Source: Rhyacophila brunnea
Taxonomy: Eukaryota; Arthropoda; Insecta; Trichoptera; Rhyacophilidae
Direction of reading: 5' to 3'
Length of the DNA: 64,000 nucleotides
NCBI GenBank assembly: GCA_022495005.1
Contig: JAGYXB010001100.1
Location: 806,001 to 870,000 of the forward strand
The notes beneath the pieces are model-generated. The model made no database searches. It saw only the letters and a program-made list of their open reading frames with translations, and had not been told where the DNA came from. This document shows, piece after piece, positions 45,273-56,229 of the stretch. The translations under genes were made by a program, and so were the position numbers. Every line of letters begins with the position of its first letter. The first letter of the stretch is position 1.

Positions 45273-46169
45273 TTTCTTTACAGTTGCATCGTAATTTAGC
45301 AAATTCTCATAACATACTTATTATTTTTTGGCAAGTCAATTTAAACGCTAAATATAATAACTTAATTTCAAGACTCTGCCACTACATACTACATAGTACA
45401 GTGGTGGTGGATATATGCCACATTTGGCATACCAAAATATTGAAAACGTGAATTACTGGCATGAACAAGGACCGAAAAAAAATGGTTAAAGAACTAAGAC
45501 ACATTTTTTTATTATGCCATTTTTTCAACAAAAAATATACCTAACGTTTAAAAGGTTCGTAACACCTGGCCACACATGTAAAATGGTAATTATTAAACAT
45601 ATCGCTGAATCCATCCGTGTAATTATTAGCAAAAATGATAAATATATAGTACCTATGCTGCTTATTATAATCGATTGGTAGGTGGGGTAGGTACTTGGTA
45701 GTATTGAATTACGGTTATTATTTAATTCCAATAACAATAATTCACAATACGTACCTACCCTAAATAAGCTTCACTGAACTTTGATAAACTTCCGAGAACG
45801 CAAATATTATATTATTTAAGTCATCCGTCGACCGGTAACTAAGGATACAAGAACACTCACCCGAACAGTACAAGATGTGGGGTTTGAGTCCAACATGATC
45901 CAACATTATTTCTGATTTTTTTCTATTAGCTATATTTTCTAAAGTATTGTAAGTATGATGTACATATTTTCAATAAGAATAATTTAATATTCTGAAATCT
46001 TATATACATATTGAGTATTGAATAAAAAAAATAGTAAATAATAATTATTATATTGATATCTACAAAGCGATCGTCAGGTTTCGTGAGTACTCTACCGCTC
46101 ATGTCTTTATAGTGTGATACCTAACGTACAATAATATTATATATTATTTTAACACACAGGTATTTAATA
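45273..46169. other. AT-rich non-coding DNA
   Basis: Nothing identified. Confidence 0.4.
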
Positions 46170-46177
46170 AACCTAGG

Positions 46178-46583
46178 CATGGCCCCCACAAGGGAGGGGC
46201 TGACAGGGTTCTAGCCTGGGGGCCCAGACTCAGGAGGGGCCCGACGTGGTGACTCGACCAGATAAGTGAGATAAACATACATCACAAATTTGCTCATAGT
46301 AAAATAGTCGCATGCGGCGCTATTTTCATTCAATAATGTTATTATTTTAAATTGTGTGCTTGTACAATACAATTTTTAATTGTGTATCGATACTCGACAA
46401 CTCCACAATTCAAATGAATGTGTTAAAAGATACAAAAAAACACAAAATATACACATTAATTTTACCGCGTACCATTTGGAAAACGCTACTGTAGATCATC
46501 ACAGTGCCTTTATCATTAGCGATAGGTAGGGGGGCCATCTAAGATTCTAGCCTGGGGGCCCGATTCAGGATGTGGGGGCCATG
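46178..46583 (+). mobile_element. hAT-like element I, copy 1 (406 bp)
   Basis: Ends CATGGCCCCCACA and, inverted, the same (TGTGGGGGCCATG). Subterminal direct copies of TCTAGCCTGGGGGCCC occur near each end. Flanking 8-mers AACCTAGG and TACCTAGA share a 6-base core. Relatives: 48416-48792 and, reversed, 51616-52018. No transposase. Confidence 0.8.
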
Positions 46584-46591
46584 TACCTAGA

Positions 46592-47173
46592 TAACTATTT
46601 TTTAAGCTTTCTGTGATGTCGAAAACCGCTAGATTTAACGCCATACGCCAGATGTATTTTTTTTTTGCAAACTAGATGTTTATTCAAAAAGTTGGACACG
46701 CTTATCCAGATATCCACATAACTACAACCTCCATTGCTGACATAAGTAATATTGTTAAATATGTAAGTATGTACTGAATTTATTACAGAACATTTCTCTT
46801 AAACTTTTCATTGAAATCATGGTGGCCTTTTGTATAAATTCGATGAAGTAATTAAGCACGGCTTGCTTTTAAACGCCACCTGAATAACTAATTAATATGT
46901 TGTATTCTTTCTACCGTAACTCAGTGGAAATATAAACTATCACCAGAATCTAGGTCAAAAGCTTAAATGACTACCTTATCTTCGTAATTATATGACAATA
47001 ACAAACCCTTTTCTTATATAAATAATACAAATTCGAGCTAGATTTAGATTTACCATAGAAATCGATGTTTTTAAATTTCAGCTACCACTAAAATACGCGT
47101 AGTGACTTTTATATACTTATAACTGTTTCAACATTCAGTAAATGGAGCCTCATTCTTAAATGATACTATATTA
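46592..47173. other. AT-rich non-coding DNA
   Basis: Nothing identified. Confidence 0.4.
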
Positions 47174-47181
47174 TACGAAAA

Positions 47182-48877
47182 CAGTGACGTCCCGTGGGGG
47201 TAAGCAGATTGAGCGTCGCTTGGGGGCGGCAGATACTCGAAGGGCAGCAAATCGAGGAGAATCATTTGGTATTATATATAAATAGCTACCTAAACTTAGT
47301 TATATTATAACCAGAGCGTTGGAGATGTTTTGTTCCGGAAGTTTTTTTTCTTTATTATTACCCAGTAGGTACTCGCAGCGATTTTAGTATGATGTCACCA
47401 CGCTCCGCTAGTGATTTTTTTATTTTATTTTTACTGCTTGGTTTCGTATACAAATGCCAATAAACTTGGCGCCTAGACACATTATGAATATTTTTATAAA
47501 TGTAAAACACCACAAACGAATAATAAATCAGTCATAATAATATAATGTCATTTACTCAGATTAAAGAGTTCCTTTCATAACAGTGGTAGGTATACTGCGC
47601 AAAAGCCAATTATGTCGCGCCATAGTTATTAAAAGAAAATTATATTATAAAATATATATCAACGTTGGTAACGAAACAAGGAGAATTATGGTAGAGATTT
47701 ATAGGTAGGTACATACCGTATTTTTTAATTTATCCAAATATTTTTGCCAGTCACTCGCGAGATTTAAAAGTTGCCGGATGTAGGTACCTATTGCAAATAG
47801 ATACCTATTTATAATGATTATTAATCCTTATTGACATTTGACATAATCAATTAGTATTCGTGCATATAATAGGTATGTAAGTTAAGTACCAGTAAATTGT
47901 AATAAAAATGTACACTAGTAGGTACCTACCTAAATTGTAAATCATATTTATTGTGCTGTGAATAACAATACCTTCTTTTAAGTCGTTTTTTTGTAAACAT
48001 GTTTTTTGCTGATAATAGTGTGGATTTGTAGTTTATTTCAATCATTAACGGTTGAGTGTTGAGACTATTAAATAATAGTGTATTGTGTATTTATAATTAA
48101 AAGTAGGTTTATATTAAATATATAACGAGGAAAATTATTTTGTTTACTTATATGTTTTAGGGTACAAAATAGGATAGAAAAAAATTGTGTGAAAATAATA
48201 CATCTGCGTAGGTATTAAATGCTTAGATTACCCGTACCAGAGTACAAACCAAATGTGTCAGACATATCAACCAAATAGCATCTCAGACTCTGGTGATTTG
48301 GGTAAGTGTCTAACTAATATTATATTTATTTATTAATATCTAAATTTAATTTTGTATGTTTCAGCTTAGTGGTAGTTATGTATTTTGTTATTAATGTATC
48401 CATACCATGCCCCCCACAAGGGGGGGTGATAAGGCTCTAGCCTGAGGCCCGGGCTCGATAAGTGAGATAAACACATATCACAAATTTACTCTAATAGCAA
48501 AAAAATTCGCCTGCGGCGCTATTTTCCTTCAGTAATTTTCTTATTTAAAATTATGTGGTTATACAATACAATTTATAATTGTGTAGCGATACTCAAAAAA
48601 AACCATAATTCAAATTTATGTGTTAAAATATAGGCAAAAACACTACTTAAATATACACAAATTAATTAATTTTAATGCGTACACCATTTGGATAACATTA
48701 CTGTAGAGCGTCATACTGCCTTTATTCTAAGTGATAGGTAGGGGGGGCAAAGATTCTAGTCTGGGAGCCCGCTCCAGGGTGCGGGGGCCATGCTTCATAC
48801 AACACATTTCTTAGATATTGGAGTAATGAAAGGATGATAAAAAAAATGGGGCGGCATTTTGTCTAGGGACGTCACTG
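47182..48877. mobile_element. Non-autonomous hAT element J, 1.7 kb
   Basis: Ends CAGTGACGTCCC and GGGACGTCACTG, exact inverses, flanked by a perfect 8 bp duplication TACGAAAA (47174-47181 and 48878-48885). The size without the nested element I copy is about 1.3 kb. No transposase frame exists on either strand, so it depends on an autonomous relative elsewhere. Confidence 0.9.
48416..48792 (+). mobile_element. hAT-like element I, copy 2, nested in J
   Basis: Begins CATGCCCCCCACAAGG and ends GCGGGGGCCATG. Internal sequence follows copy 1, including TAAGTGAGATAAACA and TGCGGCGCTATTTTC. It is wholly inside element J and therefore younger than J's insertion or carried with it. Confidence 0.8.
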
Positions 48878-48894
48878 TACGAAAATATTATATT

Positions 48895-49030
48895 GATATG
48901 TTAATAAACTATTTTTTTATTCAAAATTCACAAGACTTGAGAATGTAACATTATTTTATCGAATATACATTACATAATTAAAAATACTTCAATAAAGATT
49001 GTTACATTCTCAATTAATTAATCTTCTGCA
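48895..49030. repeat. Palindrome-bearing dispersed repeat
   Basis: GAGAATGTAACATT (48955) and AATGTTACATTCTC-like sequence (48999-49012) face each other. The context TTAATAAACTATTTTTTTAT with CACAAGA recurs at 56350-56405, and partly at 2957-3020 and 37665-37705. Confidence 0.5.
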
Positions 49031-49952
49031 TTCATTATTCGTCGAATAAAAAAAAATATTTGCAAGTGGAAGTAGGTAGTACTTTAGTTAAACTTTAGTT
49101 AAACCACCGATAATGATGTTGATAATTATATTGAGTAAATTATGAGTTCTGTTTTTTAAATGTTTAACTGTTTTGTTTAATTTTGTATCATAATACTTGA
49201 CATGAATGTTCAGTACAAATAACTAAGGGACGTAAAATATTTTAAATGTGTTTTTATTAACGCATTAATTGGCACCTTAGAGTACTGATTAAAATAAAAG
49301 CTGCCCTTTGTATGCCCAAGAATTGCCTTCCGTTACAACGGTCCATATTTTTTTTTCAGGGCGAAAAGGTTTAAGTTCAGCCAACTTGTGGATTATAAAT
49401 AATAACACTTTCAGGCACGTTGACAAAGAATATAGCTATTATGAAAAAAATATTTTTTATCTCATTCGAAGTAGTACTACATAGAAATTTTTGTTTTCTT
49501 CGTTATTGAGGATCATAAGTTTTTTCAAATGTCCTAGTTTTGTCTCCCCAGTTATCCCTACATTCCGCTGTATGTACAGCTGAAATTATTGAGACTCGTA
49601 ATGCCATCTATGTGGTCGGACTATCTTTATCCTAATTATTATTTTCGCTTCTGGCCACTCTACCAAATATTCTACCAACTATAATTCTTCTACCAAATAT
49701 AGTATATTCATCAATCCAGTTGTTTTTAAGCTACCTCTGTAGTTGTTTAGTGTCCTCTAGTACCACTGTTTGACTGCATTTATCCGACGGCTGTCCACTT
49801 ACAAAGCAATATATCCAGCCGATTGCTAATTCATCAATTTAGCGACTTTTATCACATTGTGTATTCTTGTCTGTCTCTTTCTATATATTTATTCTGTGGT
49901 CTTTCCGAGTAAAGTCTATCAGGCACTTTTCAGTGGCACATTCTTTATACTA
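49031..49952. other. AT-rich non-coding DNA
   Basis: Nothing identified. Confidence 0.4.
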
Positions 49953-49960
49953 TATTATGG

Positions 49961-50533
49961 CAGTAGCAAAGGGTGGAGGTAGGCTGTTAAGATCCACCAT
50001 AAATAGTACGCAAATAGTAAATAGTAGTTAGTCATACGTATGTGTTTTTATTTAACTAAGACTACAATTATTTACACATGGTGTTCGTTAGTTTTTAAAA
50101 ATCAATTTAGCCCTGCCTAAACCAAACCACATTAGTTTTGATATACTTTGGGTGATTTTTTTTCATTCATACTTATTTATTTTCGTTGGATTATGAATAC
50201 ATATTACACATATTGTTGGTTCATTTAAAAAAAATCATTAAACCATGCCTAAACCAAGCTTATAATAGATAAAAAATATTATTCTATCTATAAAATATCC
50301 AAAGTAATGTATGATTTAATTGAATAATTTTAGATATTTTATAGATATACGAGTATTTTTTCACTATTATCCACTTTTGTTTGGTTTTCACAGGATTTGA
50401 TTAACTTTTAAAAACTAGCCAACACCATCTGTAAAGTTCAGTCTTATTTCAATGAAACAAACATGTACTGACAAAGTTTAGTGTGCACTATTTATGGCGG
50501 ATCTTAACAGCCTACCACCACCCTTCGCCACTG
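49961..50533. mobile_element. hAT-like element K, full-length copy (573 bp)
   Basis: Ends CAGTAGCAAAGGGTGGAGGT and, inverted, CAGTGGCGAAGGGTGGTGGT, with about 60 further inverted bases (GGATCTTAACAGCC, AGTTTAGTGTGCACTATTTA). The flanking 8-mers TATTATGG and CTATATGG are only a partial match. No coding frame. Confidence 0.8.
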
Positions 50534-50639
50534 CTATATGGTAAATCAATGTTTTGAGCACTGCGTTTTATAAATAGGTATGTTATATTACTTTCACGTT
50601 AAAATCACGACCTGAAAGGGTTGAAGCAAGTTATTGGTG

Positions 50640-50747
50640 ACAGGTGGTGCACCCACCTGCCGACACCACTGTACCTTCTTGTCCCCGCCGCCCCTCGCTA
50701 AACTCACACTGCCGTTCGACAAGGCGAATCCACCGGCACGCGTCTCA
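50640..50747 (+). other. GC-rich candidate exon or 5' UTR
   Basis: A GC-rich island that ends in CTCAG followed by GTGAGT (50748), a near-consensus splice donor on the plus strand. The plus frame from 50634 and the minus frame through the same bases are both open. On the minus strand CGGCAG|GTGGGT is another donor-like site, so strand is uncertain. No strong acceptor or domain supports a coding exon. Confidence 0.25.
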
Positions 50748-51059
50748 GGTGAGTCCTGGAGGAAACACTATCATCAACTACTCGCTTGCGGAAATAACTG
50801 TACTAAACGAAATTCGCGGATGTTTTCACTTACCTTATCACTAAATAACGGATTTCGGACTTACGATAAATAATAAATAGTAGTAATATATAGTGACAAA
50901 AATACCAATGTATCATTTAGGGGTGTGGACTATTAGGTATGATTGTTAATTTACTTGACTAAGTACCTATAACCTATTTTAATTTTACTGTTTCATAATA
51001 TTAAAGGCGGAATAAAAAAAGTTTCACATCATTTTCATAGATGTCTATCTTCTTCTTTG

Positions 51060-51335
51060 GCCATATCCGCCCCTTAGTTGGAGCATATGGACACCACGAG
51101 GCGCCTCCAAGAATCCTTGTCGTTCGCCAGTCTTCTTGCATCGTTCCAGGTCAAACCAGCATCTCGTAACTCCGCCCTATACACCCGGAATCCGCTTGGC
51201 TTGAAGAACAGGCAAGCCAAGTTCTCTTCTGGCATCCGCATCACATGCGCTAGCCAGGTTCAACGTCGCCTCTTCACTCTCAACCTGATGAGAGGCTGCT
51301 CGGTGCGCTCTCTTATCTCCTCGTTACTCCTAAAG
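51060..51335 (-). pseudogene. LINE RT C-terminal fragment (family L1), internally deleted
   Basis: The minus strand gives RVKRRRWTWLAHVMRMPEEN, then CLFFKPSGFR joined directly to VYRAELRDAGLTWNDARRLA, so the PGRPLNTIY segment seen at 44540 is deleted. It ends SWRRLVVSICSN and a stop. The plus frame at 51078-51341 is its shadow. Confidence 0.8.
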
Positions 51336-51477
51336 ATGTAGGTATATATGTACGTTGTATTACAATTATAGGAAGTATGTTTTGAAAAATCAAAAACCCT
51401 CTAGAATTTTTGATCACAATTGATAATATGACGTGTCAGAAATATAATGAAAATACATCTTTGTATGTTTTTAGGGG

Positions 51478-52325
51478 CAGTGGCGCACCCAGGATTTAAT
51501 ATTGGGGGGTGCCCAAGGAGGAGAATGTAAATTAGTCCCATAGACTCTTTTTCTTATTCACAGCCTAATTTCTCGTTTATCGGTCTTTTGTCTATTGCAC
51601 TCGGTATACCTATACCATGATCCCCACATCCTGAAACGGGCCCTCAGGCTAGGATGTTTGGTGGGCCGCTTACCTACCGCTAAGATTAAAGGCAGTGTGA
51701 AACACTACATTAACGTTTTTCAAATTGTGTTTTAGTTCAAATTAACGGTACTTATACAGTGAATTATTGGCGATTTTTAATACATCTACTTTAAAATGGA
51801 GTATCGACACATTAAAATCAAAAAATATGTTGCACAATTACAGAAGTAATTGAAAATATTCATGGTCATGAAGTATAATAGCGCCGCAGGCGACTTTTTT
51901 ACTATTAAAGCTAATTTATGATGTATGGTTATCTCACTTATCTGGTCAACCCGACACACCGGGCCCTCCACAGCCCGGCTTCCCACGGCTAGAGCCCTGT
52001 CAGCCCTCCCCAGCCATGACCTACACCACTCCGGAATTCGGGTGGACACCGAGAATTTTTTGACAGTTCCATTAGGGATTGGGTTTCTAAAAAAACCTGA
52101 CATTAGCGTTTCGAAACTGTTGTGTTAAAAATTAAAATCTAAGAAATTTTTCTAAAAAGGGTGCTGGAGAATTATTACAAATCATTTTTTATTCCGTGTT
52201 TTTATTTGTCTAAGACCAAAGGTTATAGTTTATTGGCTTTCAATTTCAATGTTTAAAAATCATTCCGATAATTTTCATCTTTGGGGGGTGCCAGGGCCCT
52301 CTGCCCTCCCCTGGGTGCGCCACTG
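51478..52325. mobile_element. hAT-like element M with nested element I
   Basis: Ends CAGTGGCGCACCCAGGA and, inverted, CAGTGGCGCACCCAGGGGAG, each followed inward by a GGGGGGTGCC block. Flanking 8-mers TTTAGGGG (51470-51477) and TTCAGGGG (52326-52333) match at seven of eight positions. No transposase. Confidence 0.85.
51616..52018 (-). mobile_element. hAT-like element I, copy 3, nested in M
   Basis: Opposite orientation to copies 1 and 2. Ends CATGATCCCCACATCC and, on the far side, CAGCCATG. Flanking 8-mers ACCTATAC and ACCTACAC match at seven of eight, supporting hAT. The frames at 51786-52103 and 51925-52128 are incidental. Confidence 0.8.
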
Positions 52326-52681
52326 TTCAGGGGTGATCAGAATTAATCGTTCCCCTTAATTAAGATGTATTTTTATGTTTATATTTTTTTCTGTCTAAAA
52401 ACGTTTTTGTTTTAATGGTAAAATCTCTTTACAAAAAAATTCTTTGACAAGTCAGCCGACCACGTGTAAATTATTGTTGTAATTAAATAAAGCGATCCTC
52501 TACATTGAAATCTTGCTTCGTGGTTCTCTGCCGCGTGGCTGGTAATGGTGTAGTGGTTGCGAAACAGAATAGTCTTTTTAAACCTTCCCAGTAGCAAGGC
52601 AATCACCGATATGGTCCAGGATTCGCCTCAATATGATATTACTGTGCGAATGGTTATTGTTTGTATTACTCATTTAAAATT

Positions 52682-52781
52682 CCAGTGGGTCTATTCTATA
52701 CACAAGGCGGTTAACGGCGGCTATCCACGGTAGTTTATCATATTGAGTTACGTATTAATGTGTATAGAATAGACCCACTGG
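52682..52781. mobile_element. Miniature palindromic element (family B-like), 100 bp
   Basis: Near-perfect terminal inverse: CCAGTGGGTCTATTCTATAC at the left and GTATAGAATAGACCCACTGG at the right. The next bases, ACAAGGCGGTTAACGGCGGC, match the left end of 790-1067 but have no counterpart on the right. Confidence 0.75.
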
Positions 52782-53129
52782 ACCTTAGATTAAATACTCA
52801 CTTACTACATTAATTATTATTGATTCTCTATTTTACTACCTAGGTTATAAAAAACGCTAAAGTAAGATCAGTGGGACCAATTATTTATTATTATAGAAGT
52901 TGTGCTATCACTCTATTATACAGAGAAATTAATATTTTTACTGTAACCCGCCACTGCTTTTAAGCGTTGTATGATCGTAGTCTTTCCCTTTATACATTGC
53001 TGCCCTTAAGCAACGCATGAGCTGCATACCCCCACGGCACATCGCTGGCCGTTATGTACACCTAATCCTCCTTTTGTACGAAAATTATGTATGGACACTA
53101 GTCTTTACGATGTGGTAACATTATTTTGA
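52782..53129. other. Non-coding DNA
   Basis: Nothing identified. Confidence 0.4.
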
Positions 53130-53564
53130 TTCTTCTTCTTATTGTGCCATCCCCTAGCGGAGGTCGGCCACCATCAAGGCGATCTTTCTTTTTCGTCTGC
53201 TACCCGGAACAGTTCAGTGGAGCTGCACTCGTACCAATCATGGAGATTCTTAAGCTACGAATTGCGGCACCGTCCTCTGCTACGCTTCCCATTGATCTTT
53301 CTTTGAATGACAAGTTGGGGAATGCTGTATTTTTGTCCTCTCATAATGTGGTCAAGGTGCTGTGGTTTCCTGGTTTTGATACTACGTAAAACTTGTCAGT
53401 CCTTCCCCAATCGATTGAGAACTTCACCATTTGTCACCCGGTCAGTCCAAGGAATTTTGAGGATGCGTCTATACAGCCACATCTCGAAAGCTTCAAGTTT
53501 CCGTGACATCTTTTGGTTTAGCGTCCATACTTCCATACCATAGAAAACTACGTACCATACACAG
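53130..53564 (-). pseudogene. Older LINE RT fragment (family L4), 3' part
   Basis: The minus strand, starting at the right, reads VWYVVFYGMEVWTLNQKMSR, KLEAFEMWLYRRILKIPWTD, RVTNGEVLNRLGKD, then LRSIKTRKPQHLDHIMRGQK, YSIPQLVIQ and a final GRQ, LHDWYECSS and ELFR block. This is the C-terminal part of an insect non-LTR RT. Its upstream continuation lies beyond the R1 insertion at 54881-54935. A stop and frame changes make it dead. Confidence 0.8.
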
Positions 53565-54867
53565 GCTCGTCGAGCCGTCCGACACTCGAGCGCGTAGCTA
53601 AGGACGCATTATCGTGAATAATTAACTGGGGTAAGCTTAATAAGCTTGCATTTGCACCTGGCAAAACGGAAGCTATCCTCCTAAAGGGCAGCTCAAGGAT
53701 AAACATAAATAAGCGATCACCCGCAGTGCGCTTCGGCGACTCTGCTATAAGGTTTTCTCGAGAGGTGACCTACTTGGGGGTCGTTCTGGACGAGAAGCAG
53801 ACCTTTTTGAAGCATGCTAAAGTAATTGTGGCTAAGGCCAACTCAGCTTATCAGAAGGTTGCTCGCCTGGCGGGCAACAATTGGGGCCTAAAGCCTCGGG
53901 CCCTGAGAATCGCCTACGAGGCTATATTCATGGGCATCGCTGGCTATGCCTCCAGCGTGTGGCACACCAAAGCCTCGCTGACAATTGTGAAGAGGGCTCT
54001 GCTTGGCGGACAGAGGGCTGCTCTGATTGGCCTTACTAAGGCCTATAGGACCACATCTTCGGATGCCCTGGCGGTCCTTGCGGGGGTCTTTCCCCTCGAC
54101 TTGCACGTTCAAATTAGAGGATCGATCACTCTCCTTATGAGGAGGATCAATACAACTCTCGCCGGTGTCCCTCTGACACCGCCATCGAGAGTGGAGGGCG
54201 TGAGCTACAGAAAACTGTATCTGAGCTGGTCTACAAGACCGCATATGCGGCATGGCAGGCGAGATGGGTGGCCTCCTCTAAGGGCCGCCAGACTTTTCTA
54301 TACTTTCCAGATGTCTCGGTGAGACACATGACGAGGAGACTGGTGCCTACCCACTGGACTAGTCAATTCATGACTGGCCATGGAAACTTTGCGGCCAAAC
54401 TGCAGGGGTTTGGTTTGGCAGGACATGGGTCGGGTTGCTCATGTGGACACGACCAGCAGGACGCAGAGCACGTCCTGTGGGACTGTCCACTTATGGGCCC
54501 CGAACGAGCGGAGTTGTTTGCCCGGGTCCGACCCCATTCGGGCCCAATAGGACACGCGGACATGGTGGCAACCGAGGCCAATTTTGCGGCCTTTACTAAA
54601 TTCGCCAGAGCGTACGGGGGGCGGGACACTCTCGACTCCCCTTGCGACTCTTCAAACTAAAGTCACTCTGATAGTTGCCATATAAATTAACATCATGCAT
54701 TAGCATTTCGGTGCAAGGTTGCATCACCAGTCCCGTGCGGCTCTGCTCGGGACAAAATGAGGGCTTAAATTCTTTGATCTGGCACACGTAAGGGTTATGT
54801 TAGCCGGCCGCGTATGACGTGGCTGCATATACATAACGGGAGCGGAGGTGGGAATTTTACACACCAT
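53565..54867 (+). mobile_element. 5'-truncated R1-clade LINE insertion with 13 bp target duplication
   Basis: Flanked by an exact 13 bp repeat GTACCATACACAG (53552-53564 and 54868-54880). The sequence inside is much more GC-rich than the neighbourhood and encodes the end of an R1-type RT. Removing it rejoins the two parts of the minus-strand L4 LINE in which it sits. The 3' UTR (54661-54867) has no poly(A) tail. Truncation at the 5' end is typical of target-primed reverse transcription. Confidence 0.9.
53567..54660 (+). pseudogene. R1-clade LINE RT C-terminal half with zinc knuckle, disrupted
   Basis: Frame 1 begins inside the RT: LERVAKDALS, an in-frame TGA at 53615-53617, then INWGKLNKLAFAPGKTEA, VTYLGVVLDEKQTFLKHAK, GYASSVWHTKAS and GGQRAALIGLTKAYRTTSSD, AVLAGVFPLDL. 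Near 54197 a frameshift moves the homology to the other frame: RELQKTVSELVYKTAYAAW, VSVRHMTRRLVPTHWTSQFM, TGHGNFAAKL. The final cysteine motif GCSCGHDQQDAEHVLWDC (CxC..H....C) is the nucleic-acid-binding knuckle near the C-terminus of R1-clade ORF2 proteins. Stop at 54658-54660. One stop plus one frameshift in ~1.1 kb suggests a fairly young but dead copy. Confidence 0.9.
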
Positions 54868-54880
54868 GTACCATACACAG

Positions 54881-54935
54881 TCTCAGACCTAGGTTAAGAT
54901 CTCGGTGGCTAAGGATTTGACGGTGTAAAAAAAAT
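54881..54935 (-). pseudogene. L4 LINE fragment upstream of the R1 insertion
   Basis: On the minus strand VKSLATEILT and a short damaged stretch lead directly into the CVWYVVFYG block once the R1 insert and one 13 bp copy are removed. Equivalent residues precede the YGxExWTL block in related LINEs. Confidence 0.5.
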
Positions 54936-54949
54936 TGACATTCTCAGAT

Positions 54950-55200
54950 TAGAAACATGGTCTGGAAAGGACCGAGAATTATGCGCAGTATTAAAACCAT
55001 AAAACTATAGTATCTTGGCCTCATAATAAGAGGACAAAAGTACAGCATTAGCCAACTGATTATCTAAGGAAATATCAACGGAAATGAACATCTGTGATTG
55101 GTAGGAGTTGAGTTCCTCAAAAATTTTCCGAGTAGCAGACGATACCCACAGTTAGCTCTGATAGTAGCCGATCTTCAATAGGGAATGGCACAAAAAGTTA
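54950..55200 (+). pseudogene. LINE RT fragment (family L4), opposite strand
   Basis: The plus strand reads SGKDRELCAVLK, then KTIKL-stop-YLGLIIRGQKYSISQLI, GNINGNE, LKNFPSSRR and ALIVADLQ, the same blocks as on the minus strand at 53130-53400 (HIMRGQKYSIPQLVIQ). Several stops. It is an independent copy in inverse orientation next to the first. Confidence 0.65.
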
Positions 55201-56229
55201 AAGATGATTAATAATTATTGCGCACATTTCAGTTAAAAAATAGAATAGATACATAAAAATGGCGGTTGGATTATTTTAACTCAAGTGATTAAGTATTATT
55301 ATTATGTGTTTTGAAAATCAACAGCGCTTTGAAAGCTTTTTCTTGTAAAGTTTATAAAATGATCCCCCTTTACTAATCAATAAAAAATACCCCTATGTGA
55401 AGAAAATAGACTTCCTCAATTTTAAATTAAAAAAATAATACAGGACGCATCCTGTAGGTATCTAAAACCATGGGAAATTTGTAACTTTTTTAAGACGCTG
55501 AATAATTTATTTATATCAAGTAGCACACAAGCAAGCTTGATGTAGTAGGTATTGGTCGAATCCTGTTAAATTGATTGCCTCTATAAATTTATTGTATTTT
55601 ACTTTACTACATTATTATATGCAACACTGGGTGTTTTAAAAAGTGATGTTAAAAAGGATTTATTTTAACTTCTTCAAGTAATACCTACTATCGACTGTGG
55701 AATTACTTGATGGCATTTGATTTTTAATTTTAATTAATGCAGGTTTTTTACCATTTCATATACCTATATAGATTATAGCTACCCGAATGTCTCCTTTTAT
55801 TATATTCAGAGACTGTAAATCTTTCATTATTATAAAAACCTGGATTGCTAAAACCGAATTATATGAGTAATGAAAACTGAAAATCTTTTAGGATACTCGT
55901 ATATAAATACAAAATACTTTATTATTTATTTTTGTATACTGGTGACTTAGAGACTCGTCAAACTGACTTAAAGATTTTGATATAATTTAATAATTGTATG
56001 ACTGGTTTCGAAGCCTATTTTTAAATCTTCTGACGAATCGATTGCATCATCTGCGTCAAAGAAAATCGCCACTGTTTATTATTGTAGAAAAATTCAAAAA
56101 AAATAATGCCCTTAAATTGACTAGCGGCAAAATCTTTGTTCAGTCTCCAGAGAGTTGTGTAGTTTTTTAGACATATTATAGCCAGAAGAGAAAAAATAAA
56201 TAAAAAGCTCATTGACAAAGGACACGTGT
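55201..56229. other. AT-rich non-coding DNA
   Basis: Nothing identified. Confidence 0.4.

Noticed and set aside
53888..54253. 121-codon minus-strand frame, and 54363-54629 minus
   Set aside because: Antisense to the R1-clade RT; GC-rich coding DNA commonly leaves open frames on the other strand.
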